This document shows, in pieces, positions 37,397 to 47,206 of a stretch of 64,000 nucleotides of DNA; position 1 is the stretch's first letter, and the number at the start of each line of letters is the position of its first letter. The DNA is taken from NCBI GenBank assembly GCA_963693315.1, contig OY856188.1:195310322-195374321 (forward strand). Reading direction: 5' to 3'. Origin of the DNA: Diogma glabrata. Lineage: Eukaryota; Arthropoda; Insecta; Diptera; Cylindrotomidae. Under the pieces are notes generated by a model, which was not told where the DNA came from, did not search any database, and saw only the letters and a program-made list of their open reading frames with translations. The position numbers and the translations under genes are program-made.

Positions 37397-37985
37397 ATTA
37401 TATGGGATTTTTTGCATTAAATTTCTAGACAATACTTTGTGTGAATTCATAGCATGGGGAACATTTCTATTCTAATTACCATCCTAAGTCACGATTGTAT
37501 AGTCATTATTGATTGTTTCCAATCAATGTGAAATCAATGGCTGACACTTGGTCAAATTGTAGTCCTATATGTATCAACATTAGACTACATTAAGGGAATT
37601 TAAATTTATTTTGGATTTTTGAGATCAATTAAACTCAAGTAAGTAAAGAAGTAATTGGAATTTTTTTCAATTCAAAGGTATGGTTTGAAGTTTCTCAGAA
37701 AAAAACTCCAATTCACATTTTTCGTGTTTCGGATGGGATTCGAACCTACCCTCGTCAGTGCCCAGCTTGAATTTCAATTTCCAAGAAAAACAATTTCAAA
37801 GTTGAAACTTCTTCATCACTCATTTAGTTTTTACTTAAGTTGAATTTTTCCACTGTCATTAGACTCCATATTATGGAAATGTTTTTACATTATATGGAAT
37901 TTTTTGTATTAAATTTCTAGAAAATACTTTGTGTGAATTCATAGAATGGGGAACATTTCTATTCTTAATTGATCTCAAAAATCCA
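37397..37985 (+). repeat. Interspersed repeat with tRNA-like B box, copy 2
   Basis: It is the inverted counterpart of 7676-8105. The block TTAAATTTCTAGACAATACT plus TTTGTGTGAATTCATAG occurs twice in the same orientation (about 37420 and 37908), bracketing a central part. On the minus strand GGTTCGAATCCC at about 37740-37751 is a perfect tRNA B box. No A box was recognised. It is non-coding. Confidence 0.7.
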
Positions 37986-38817
37986 AAAAAAAAACTGTTT
38001 GAAACGTTTTAGTTAGCTTGCAAGTGTATAGCTGTGAGATTTCTAATGATACTTAGTAAGTAATGGTGTATGTTATTCCATGGAGTGTTTGATTCAAATT
38101 CATGTAGTTATAATTTTCACCATCTGAATTCATTTACAAAATCAAATACTGATTCAAAAAATTCTTGATTGTTGTGTGATAGAGTATAGTTACGATCCAT
38201 TCGTTATAGAATTAAATAAATACTTTAAAATCAAAGCATATATCCCTTATAAAATCTCCAGGAGTACGCGGTCGTTTTAAATATTTTGTATTTTTGTATG
38301 CACCTTTGTTTTACATAATAAACACTTCAACAATCTTTCGCAGGAACTAGTTTTTCACAATATAAACAATTAGACTCCATTTTAATTTATTTAAACTTGT
38401 TTATTATTTTGACAAATTAATTCAAATATAATTATTATTTACACCACTTAAAACTATATTTACAAAATTTATTTACAACAATATTATTAATAAAGGAGCG
38501 TGCTAGAGGCACGTTTATTTTCTAAGAAAAACCATGTGAAGACTGAGTAATAAAACAAAAGCGTAGAATATAAAATCGTTCTAGAAATATTTATTATTTT
38601 TTTATTTTTTTCTGTTTATAAATTTAAAGGCGCGTTCATACATATGCACCTGTTGGTGCGTTCGTTCGCTACAATACAAGCATAGGAGTGGTATCAATCT
38701 CTTCGTTATTGTATGAAGAATCATTAATTGGATAGTGGATAGTAGCCACTAGTGTCAGATTAATCTTATACTTAAAAAACAAAGTGGCTGCCACTCTGCC
38801 GACATGATAGTAGTTTT
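37986..38817. other. Non-coding stretch
   Basis: No gene or repeat is recognised. Confidence 0.35.
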
Positions 38818-38844
38818 AGGTAGATTTCATATAAAAATCTACCT
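38818..38844. repeat. AGGTAGA hairpin motif, copy 2 (perfect)
   Basis: AGGTAGATTT and AAATCTACCT form a perfect 10-bp stem with a 7-nt loop. It is the same motif as at 4638-4664. Confidence 0.75.
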
Positions 38845-39990
38845 ATTTTAGGTTTATCTCGCAAAATACAGTATTTACAACAAAATGTTGTATTAATAAA
38901 AGTATTTACTATTAAATTCTACACAAGAAGTGATCTGGGTTATTTTGTGTACGGCTGATATTGATTATTATTATTAATAGACAAAATTATGCACGGATGA
39001 TTCACAGTATCTTGCTGAGATGGTTTTACGTTTTACAATTAACAGATCCAGTGTGGAAAAACTTAAAGGAGGGAAAATGAGTTGTCAATCGTAATGTTGT
39101 ATCCTTTAGTGCCTTAGGTGCAGATGAAGACTTCAAAGAGCATCAAAACCGAAAACTGAAAGTGTAAGGGGGATTGGAAGGTATTACACACAATTATAAT
39201 GCTAGAAATCCTTTCTTCCTTGTAAATTCCGAACTGAACAAAATTTCAAATGAGATGGAAATGTTGCTTGGGATGATAACCATTGGACAAACAAAACCAA
39301 ATTTTAGTCAAAATCGTACTAGAAATAGTAATCAGTACGTAATTTCCACTATTTTTTCGTATGAAATAATTTCCCGTGTAACCCGTGTGGTGTGCGAATA
39401 TAAATTTGTCGATTTCAATTAATAAATTGAAATATTGAAAAAAAATCACCATAATGACATGCATAAGTAAAGTATTATAAAAATTTCTAATGTATCTGCC
39501 AGTACTATCATATCATTTGGTTGTGTACGTACACGTATTTCTTTTTGAATAGCATATGACATGTTTTTCCGTGTGACTCGTGTGTAGTGCGGTTAGATAC
39601 TCCCATAACTATTACATACAACTTTAGAAAATCTTATGATGCAAACGTTCTTCCATTGTATGGGGAAGTTTTAACATTGTTTAAAAACTTTATAAATAAA
39701 ACAAAAAGAAAACCACATCCAGGTCATATGCCGGGCAGATCTCTATGTACTATAGTTGAATTTAGTGATACACGCTTGTAATCAACAAAAAAACTATTCA
39801 TATAATCTGTATATCGTTGTGTTGGTATACTAAATTTGCTCCTTAAAATCCTTATTCCTGGATTAACATCCTATCCATCTTAATACTTGGATCAAACTAT
39901 TGATTAACTGTTTTTATTATTTAATTTATCTATAGATCACTAAAGATTATTTTATAATTAGTAACACGAAAAATGTGCCAATTTATTATA
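38845..39990. other. Non-coding stretch
   Basis: Two short open frames (39174-39422 and 39587-39781) have no recognisable domain. The phrase GTG(T)A(A/C)(C)TCGTGTG recurs before each, so they may be decayed duplicates of one sequence. Confidence 0.3.
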
Positions 39991-40540
39991 GACTAAGAGT
40001 CCGCGACGGCCAGACCTTCTTTATTTTATAAAAGCTGAAAGTTTCTCTGCGCATACCCCCTACTCAGGTAGGACCGATTGGCGACATATGAAGTTTGGAT
40101 CATAGTAGCTTTGGCACGGAGCACGTAACAAAGGGGCCTCCAAAGTTTCGTGAAAGTATAAAAGCTAATTTTTTGATATATTCTTCGGGATAGTATTAGA
40201 AGTCACGTCACCCATTGCCAGACAAATACTATCGCGGAAACCCCCTGCCAGACACCCTTAAACTTTAAAGTTTAAGGGTGTCTGGCAGGGGATTTCCACG
40301 ATAGTAAGTGTCCGGCAATAGGGTGACGTGACTTCTAATACTATCCCGAAGAATATATAAATAATTAGCTTTTATACTTTCACGAAACTTCGGGCCCCTT
40401 TGTTACCTGCTCTCTGCCAAAGCCACTATGATCCAACCTTTATATGTCGCTCATCGTTCCTACCTGAGTAGGGGGTATGCGCAGAGAAACTTTCAGCTTT
40501 TATAAAATAACGAAGGTCTGGCCGCCGCGGGCTCTTGCTC
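39991..40540. mobile_element. 550-bp near-perfect palindromic element (fold-back MITE)
   Basis: The two 275-bp arms match over nearly their whole length (about 90% by eye) around the centre AAACTTTAAAGTTT at about 40265, leaving no loop. Shared blocks include GCGGCGGCCAGACCTTC-type ends, CTCTGCGCATACCCCCTACT, TTCGGGATAGTATTAGAAGT and CCCTGCCAGACACCC. TA dinucleotides flank both ends (39989-39990, 40541-40542). It encodes no protein. A transcript would fold into a long hairpin. Confidence 0.88.
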
Positions 40541-40542
40541 TA

Positions 40543-41782
40543 CTAGGCTTTTTCAACCATTTTTTTCCATCACATCTATACCGAACAGTAGTAAAGCAAA
40601 ATTTAATGTTTTTTTTATTGAGATTTTATTTTCAACTATATTTATTTGTCTTTTCTTTAATTTCAAGAAAAAGAGAACTAGTTGGTGCTAGAAAAATTCT
40701 GCCGTGTATAAACAAAACAAAAAAAAAACATAAAACCAACATAGAAAAATTATTCAAAACTTAGGATCCTCCATAATTTTACCAATTATTAATATCGCGA
40801 TAACATCTCATATAAAAGAATGCAAAACAAATCACCTTATTAATGATCTCAATGCTACCTACGACAAATTTAATTTACTTCATTTCGTTTTTCGTTCATA
40901 AAAGAAATCAAAAAAAGCAATCTACTACACATTGAAACATAATAGATTTAGTGTTTTGAAATTAAAAAAGAAAAAATGTTAACATGATAGACTAAGTATG
41001 GATTTAAAGTGGAATGTGGAAAACAGACAGATATTATTTATGAAATGATTCCTAAAATGTTTGATAAAAATAAATGATTGTATTATCATTGGGATGACTG
41101 CCTGTGTAGGATTTTAAAAGAAAATGTCTTCAGATACCTGTAATGAATAGATTTTTTGGTCATTACAAAGCTCGAATAAATGAAAATAGTGTTGACAAAG
41201 AAACATTATTTGACAGTTGATTTGTCCAAACTCGTAAATATCAAGAGAAACAGCCGAATTGGCTGAAATGACACAGCGAGATAACCTCACACACAGCAGC
41301 CTGCGTATACATAAAGAAGTATATAAATATATGAAAAAACGAAGATGTTGAAAAAACAAACTTGAAGTAATGATTTTAACGACTAACACCTGCACTCGTA
41401 TCCTTGACCTTAAAAGCGAAGTGCTGGTTGAAGTATATACAGCTGAGTCAAATGATAGGTACAAGTGGAGATTGAAAAATTAAATAAGTTCTATTGTAAT
41501 GACGGATAAAATATTGACTACCATGACCATTATATGAAGTCCCATACTTAGGAGCCCTGTTCAGCAATTGTATGTGGAACTTACGGCAGATTTGAGTCAT
41601 TAACTTCTTCTTTCAAAAGAAAAAAATTATCTAATACTTTTACTGAACAGTGCCCTCAAATACCAAAATTTAATTTCGTACATAAGGAATCAATATTTGC
41701 TAATGGTGACGATGAGGACTATTCAGAAAATAGTAAAAAATTTGGTAGAGAAATGGGTAATGAATGGAGGAGGGAAAACTAA
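40543..41782. other. Non-coding stretch
   Basis: No gene or repeat is recognised. Confidence 0.35.
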
Positions 41783-42153
41783 TAGTCCCTGGGCTCACGC
41801 CGATTTCAAGTGATAATTACCACTTATTTTATACTTCGTGAGGCGCCTGTCTTCAACGAGTCCGAAAACTTTTTTCTGACGGTAAGCTCCGAAAAATTCC
41901 GAATGCCTGGGATCTTCTAAATTTATGTTTTTTAACTATGGGGGTTGGAAATTTGATTTAGAACACGAGGGTAACCTTATCCGACAAAAAATTGTCTTCT
42001 ATTGTCTAGTCCGATAACCCAAACATATCAAAATGTCAGTTGTCGGACTCGACAATAGCAGACACATTTTGGTCGGACAAGTTTAGCTTTCGGAGGACAA
42101 GTTTAGCCATATGTGGTAATCATCACATGATATTGTCGTGGGCCCAGGGACTA
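41783..42153. mobile_element. MITE with TAA target duplication
   Basis: The ends TAGTCCCTGGGC and its complement are perfect. Similarity extends about 40 bp inwards (A-rich middle, then GTGAT(A/G)ATTACCAC). TAA flanks both sides (41780-41782 and 42154-42156), suggesting a 3-bp duplication as in PIF/Harbinger elements. The interior has several (G)TCGGAC/GTCCGA motifs in both orientations. The 371 bp encode no protein. A related fragment lies at 55504-55625. Confidence 0.8.
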
Positions 42154-42424
42154 TAAAACAAACCACAGTTATCTGGCAGACGGAAAGGACCAGTCTTAAG
42201 CGGCTCTCATCTAACCGGAACACGTTAATATGGTAAGTATATTTGGATGATTTATTAAACCAGCAAGGGTGAAAAATAATAAGGTAAGTAAACAAAAAAA
42301 TATTAAAAAAAAAATCAAATAATAGGGGAAAAAATTATATAACAAAAAAAATTAATTGAAAAAAACAAGGAAAAAAAAATTATAAATTAATAAGGACCTA
42401 AACAAGAAGAATATTATAATTTAA

Positions 42425-42900
42425 TATCTTGAGCATGGTAAGTTCCAATGGATTTACCATCTATGTTCTTACATTTGTGCAGGACATTACCAACCTTGCA
42501 TTCTATTATTCTATAATGGCTGGTAAAAACTTTGTCGTACCAGGACTCGTTGCGACTTAGCGAATACAGTTTCCATATATTGCTTAATATTGGGTTTTCA
42601 TGATCGCTAATTGATCTGCATGATCAAGCTCTATGTCAATTGGCTCACCGAGACTGTGAAGAGTTCGTAGTGTTGTATCAGTTTTGCCATCTGATATTGG
42701 GTGTTGACCAAATAACATGTAGTAGAAGCCCAGGTGTTGTGTTTGTGTAGTCCTTTTTTAAATACACTGAAATACCAAGTCCTATTACCAATCGAAATGC
42801 AGTTATCTCAACCTCACCGTGTGGGCAGATATGGCAAATAGAACTAAGAAATTGTTTCTGTACTGTTATAGAACGATGTAGTTGAGACAATCACACGTAA
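42425..42900 (-). pseudogene. Possible retrotransposon integrase C-terminal remnant
   Basis: Minus-strand frames read P-H-G-E-V-E (compare N-G-x-V-E-R of integrases), Y-L-K-K-D-Y-T-N-T-T-P-G-L-L-L-H, then, shifted, Q-H-P-I-S-D-G-K and L-D-H-A-D-Q-L-A-I-M-K. Later comes K-V-G-N-V-L-H-K-C. The order fits the end of a gypsy-type integrase, but the similarity is weak and broken by frameshifts. Confidence 0.38.
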
Positions 42901-44614
42901 TATTTATGTGAAAATAAAATACAGTTCAATTAATTTCAAATACTTCAATTATTAAATGAAAAATTCCTGATATAAGGCCATAACGAACATTTTGTTTTTT
43001 TTATTTTTATTTTCTTTTTGAAAAATAGAAGTTTAAGTGAAATTGTTTGAAAATAGTTTTTTCTTTGTTTTGAATAATAAACTGCCAACTTCAAAACGAA
43101 TTTGTCATTACTATATTTTTTTTTGAGTGTAGGATCGAGTAGCTGACAGTATCGACCTATTCACCTGTTCCGAAGCGTTGCTCTGGCTACTGTAGACTCC
43201 AGTTTTCAAATGTTGTATTTTAAATACGGATAAGAAACTTTGAAAAGATTTGCTAAGCCGTTGTTTACCATTGTCACTCTACAGAAACTCTGGAACACCA
43301 TATATTAAAAATTTTCATTCCTCCGTTAAATGTAGGCAGGTTATATAGTGCGTAATAGTAAACGCACTATATACGGTGGTCCATGTTAAGAACTGTCATG
43401 TCTCGAGTACAGTTTTTATGGCTGATTCTGCATATATATGTGTAAAACACCAAACAACGCCGCAATTTCCTAAGTTTCATGACTCAGTTGGAAATCATCC
43501 ATGAAAATCAGCCGTCTTTAAGATTTTATAGAATATATTTTGAGCTGCAACGAGATGTTTATGGTGTAAAAAACCTGATTGACTCGTGATTTCAGAGTTG
43601 TTGGTAATATTTAAAGCATTTTTCACAGATATGTGAAATTTAAGGGCACTCAGAAAATTTGCTCTCTTTTCGGTCACTTTCGTAGATCAAAAACTAAAAC
43701 AAAAAATTAAAGTTAAAAATAGGTGGCATAGTATAGAGCTTGCAGAAAAAAAGTTGATTATGCTGAAATGAAACCGCATCAAGAAGTAACGACAACCAAT
43801 TTTGAAATTTACTCTAAAACATGAATATTCATATATAAAGAAATTCTCTAATGATTTGCTAATTTATTTCGGTTCCGGATTTTAAATTAAAATAATCCAT
43901 TTCAACAAACATAAAATATTTATGTGTGCTACACTTTAATCGAAAAATGTTTAACATTTTATCAGTTGATTGCTTTGTAAGTCAATGTCAATGATAATTA
44001 CTAATACATGTTTCTACCTTCATAAATAATAAGAATTTTGTTTATGTAAAGCGAATATTATATGTAGATTTAATACGGTTGTCTAAATGTATAAAAAGTA
44101 GAATGGTTGTCTGTAGTTGTAGAGGAGCATATTTTCTCGTTTGAATAGAATTGTTTATTGAGATGATATGGGGAAGTTTTTAATTTGTGTACGATGAAAT
44201 AGAAATAAAAAAAAGAAACAAGAGAAGAGGAATCTTGCTGTTTATGCTCGATCAAATGTTCGTATGGGATATTATGTAAATTTTGATCAAATTGTTAACA
44301 TTGTGTAAAATATAATCAATAAGTGATAGATTATAAAAACTTAAAACCAAAAGTTAAATTTTGTAAAGGTTGTAAATTTGTGGTTATAAATAAAGATTAT
44401 ATTAGCAAGAATATTATTTGAAGATATTTTTAATATCAAAGAGATAGATATCTGTAAGGTAAAAAGTTTGATTACGTAAGTCGATTGCAGTTCGATTGCA
44501 GTGGATATAAATTCTTGGTTATATACAATAGAGTTGGGTGACAAATTTTGGTTGATGTCAGCTAACTTACATCAAGATAAGTAAAATAAAATACTATTAT
44601 ATGGATGTGGGAAA
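42901..44614. other. Non-coding stretch
   Basis: No gene or repeat is recognised in about 1.7 kb. Confidence 0.35.
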
Positions 44615-44726
44615 TTGTGTCAAGATAAAAATAAAACTGATATTGATGAATTTAATGAACAAGAAAACGAAGGAACAATTGCTGATAGGTATGAGTATGG
44701 AACGTTTAGGAAAAATATATATATAG
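44615..44726 (+). other. Exon-like segment left of the solo LTR
   Basis: The frame has coding-like composition (D-E-F-N-E-Q-E-N-E-G-T-I-A-D-R-Y-E-Y-G-T-F) and is open into the LTR. It may be one half of a gene split by the LTR; see 45172-45370. No start or domain is certain. Confidence 0.28.
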
Positions 44727-45156
44727 TGTTACGTTTTTCCAACCTTTTTCCACAAATACCTTTCTGGATTCGAACACTGATTAATAAGCAAAAACATCTG
44801 GTTAACACCTTGATTGTTTCATAACAACAGTACACAATACAGCAAACAATATTCCTAACTAGAATATTCCTTCCTACTGCTTCAGAAACTCCAATGGTTG
44901 ATTGAAGAAATTTCCAGTAACACAACGTTCAAAATAATACCAAAATATTTCTACTCAATAATACTTAAAACTTTATTCACAAAAACTAATTTTAAAAATA
45001 ACTTCTTCTATTTACACGGTATTATATACACGATATAACGTTTCGATTACAATTAATTCATTCTGCCTAAGAATCATATTCATTTCATTCGATTGTTGTT
45101 GTATTTGGTTTTGTTTTGTTGATCATCATCACTCAATTATCACCGTTATGAAAATA
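44727..45156 (-). repeat. Diverged solo LTR of the 10654 family
   Basis: It starts TGTTACGTTTTTCC like the 637-bp LTRs and shares GAACACTGATTA-ATAAGCA, ACAATATTCCTAACTAGAAT, TTTCCAGTAA-ACAACGTT and TTCATTTCATTC-ATTGTTG blocks in the same order. It is shorter (about 430 bp) and clearly older. ATATAG occurs on both sides (44721-44726 and 45157-45162), a possible target duplication. Confidence 0.85.
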
Positions 45157-45171
45157 ATATAGGGTGTTTCA

Positions 45172-45370
45172 TTTATGTTGAAAAGAATTGAGTTCTACGT
45201 TGTATTTCGATATGATTTTGTTAAAACCATAACAATAGAACGGAAGGAGACCAAGATCATCTGCTTACGTTGCATATATTGGACTAATAATGAGATTACT
45301 GAAGATGCTAACAATTCACCTGGTGGAATAACATACATATATACCAACACTTATAATGTAAGCTTTATTT
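45172..45370 (+). other. Exon-like segment, possibly MBF2-like secreted protein
   Basis: An open frame reads V-V-F-R-Y-D-F-V-K-T-I-T-I-E, K-I-I-C-L-R-C-I-Y-W and S-P-G-G-I-T-Y-I-Y-T and runs to a possible donor, AATGTAAGC, near 45357. The order of a Cys-containing strand, an acidic loop and a G-G-containing turn recalls insect MBF2-type small secreted proteins, but the match is weak. No start codon with a signal peptide is seen upstream. Confidence 0.25.
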
Positions 45371-45718
45371 TTGAGTTTTGCTTAATTTATAGTATTTTTG
45401 TTTGTTTTTATTATTAAATTATTTCGTTTGTTTTTTTATGTTAAATTTTTCTTTTTATATTCAACAATGAGTTGTTTTTTTCTAAAATGTATAAAATAAG
45501 AGATTTCCTAATCCGGCATCGTATAGTTAGAATCAGTTATAACATAATAAACTCCAAATTCTTAGCAAATATGAATTACGGGAACCATTAAAATCAAACA
45601 AATCTTCAAAGAAAATTATCCGGAAATGGAGAGAATGTTCATAGATGGATCGGCGACTCGTTAATCCTCTGAGCAATATAGGCTTGGAACAAGATGTCCC
45701 TTTGAGTTTAATGTTCCT

Positions 45719-45815
45719 AACATAACATAATGAAAAAAAATTTGATATTGCGCAAAATAAAAAACTTTTTAACTTTCATTTTGCGCAACAACAAATGTTT
45801 TTCATTATGTTATTC
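45719..45815. repeat. Short inverted repeat, MITE-like
   Basis: AACATAATGAAAAA...TTGCGCAAAAT and ATTTTGCGCAA...TTTTTCATTATGTT are inverted over about 38 bp with a loop of about 20 bp. No target duplication is clear. Confidence 0.6.
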
Positions 45816-46935
45816 ATAAAATTGCGCCAAGGGCCCATGATAGAAAGCGTTAGTTTTTTAATGTTTCTCCCATTTTCCCTGGGAGGAATTTTTAACTAAA
45901 ATGCTATTAGATGTTTGAAAAATTTCCCCGGACAAGTCTATACCCTATACCCTAGCTATCTGAATTCAGTTAAAAAGGACAAATTAAAGGGAGGAAGAGA
46001 ACTTAAAGCAATAAAAGTTAGCTCAACGATACATTTACACATGATCTGGATTTGTTCTTATTAAGAATTTCAAAAGCAAAGATTTTTTAGAACGCATATG
46101 TAAACTGACGCTGAAACAAGGCTGTGGATTAATCTCTAATATAATCTCACAGTGGTTTGTATATCACATGCTCGTTCAATGTCCAGAGAGCACCAACTAG
46201 GATTAAACTCCTAGTTACAAGTAAGCTTTCAAGTTTTTTTACTTAAACACCCACTCACAACGATAACACAATTACTCAATCTAAATCAAAACCAAATCTC
46301 AAACTCATTTCTAATAAATTATATCTCAACTGTTAAGTATTTCACTAATCATGCAAGCTAATTAACAATGAATGGATCGATGACAATGATAATATAAACA
46401 AACATCCAACCGCATGTCAATAAACTAAAACAAATTTTCATGTCTGATCAACACACAACAACAACGTCTTTTAATGTTGATCGTGATCGCGAACGTATTA
46501 CTAACACTTCAGTTATTTTATATAACAAACTTACTTTTTTGAATAAAAAAATGTAAACAAAACTTACCGATTTGAATTAACTTTTTTTTCCACACTTTGC
46601 ATTATAAGACTAGAGTTAAGAAATTTTCATTTGTGTTATTGCTTTTTTAATAAATACAAGTGAAGCCGTTGGAATCGCCGCAGTTTTATTATGTCGATGA
46701 TTGTAGTTGGTTGATTTATCATGTATGAAAAGTTCAACTTAAAAAGAAAAAAATTGTTGTTGTAATAAAATAAGTTTCACTTTTGCGTGATTTTTCTTTT
46801 GTTTTAATAAAAAAAAAAAATTAAGAAAAAAGTTAAAAGTTAAAATTTTCAAAAAAAAAAAAACTTGAGTGATTTTAAAAAAAAAGTTTTAAGTGATCTT
46901 TACTCATATATTTTGATCATATATTTTGAGTGAAA
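45816..46935. other. Non-coding stretch, 5' flank of the NRF-like gene
   Basis: No repeat family is recognised. The last 150 bp are A/T-homopolymer rich and would contain the promoter or 5' UTR of the exon at 46936. TATA-like strings are too common here to assign one. Confidence 0.35.
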
Positions 46936-47200
46936 ATGAAGCTATTAAATATAATTGTTGGTTTATTTTTTATAATAAATATATCATATATTAATGGAAA
47001 TTTAATTGAAAATGAAAATGTAGTGGATATTGATATAGTGGAAAAAAAGAATTTGGTGGATACAGAGGAAACAGTTTTAAGTGATTCTATTTATCAAAGG
47101 ATTTTAATTGGAATCAAACGAATAGAAACATTGGAATGTTTATCTGAATTACAAACGGTAATCGAAGGAATAAAAAATGGAAAAGATTGGGCTATTGCAA
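46936..47200 (+). CDS. First coding exon of a secreted, NRF-domain-like protein (nose resistant to fluoxetine type)
   Basis: ATG at 46936 opens an 88-codon exon. Residues 1-24 are a clear signal peptide (K-M-K, then the hydrophobic L-L-N-I-I-V-G-L-F-F-I-I-N-I). An acidic spacer follows, then C-L-S-E-L-Q-T-V-I-E-G-I-K-N-G-K-D-W-A-I-A. This pattern matches the start of NRF domains (Cys, helix, N-G-x-x-W-A-x-K). The exon ends A|GTGAGT at 47200/47201 in phase 1; an exon 2 starting AA or AG would supply the conserved Lys. Insect NRF proteins carry a C-terminal multi-pass acyltransferase-3 domain; none is visible here, so later exons are far downstream or outside the window. The alternative is an unrelated secreted protein. 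Confidence 0.55.
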
Positions 47201-47206
47201 GTGAGT
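47201..47206 (+). promoter_or_regulatory. Splice donor of the NRF-like exon
   Basis: CAA|GTGAGT is a strong consensus donor, and the open frame beyond it soon ends. Confidence 0.6.
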
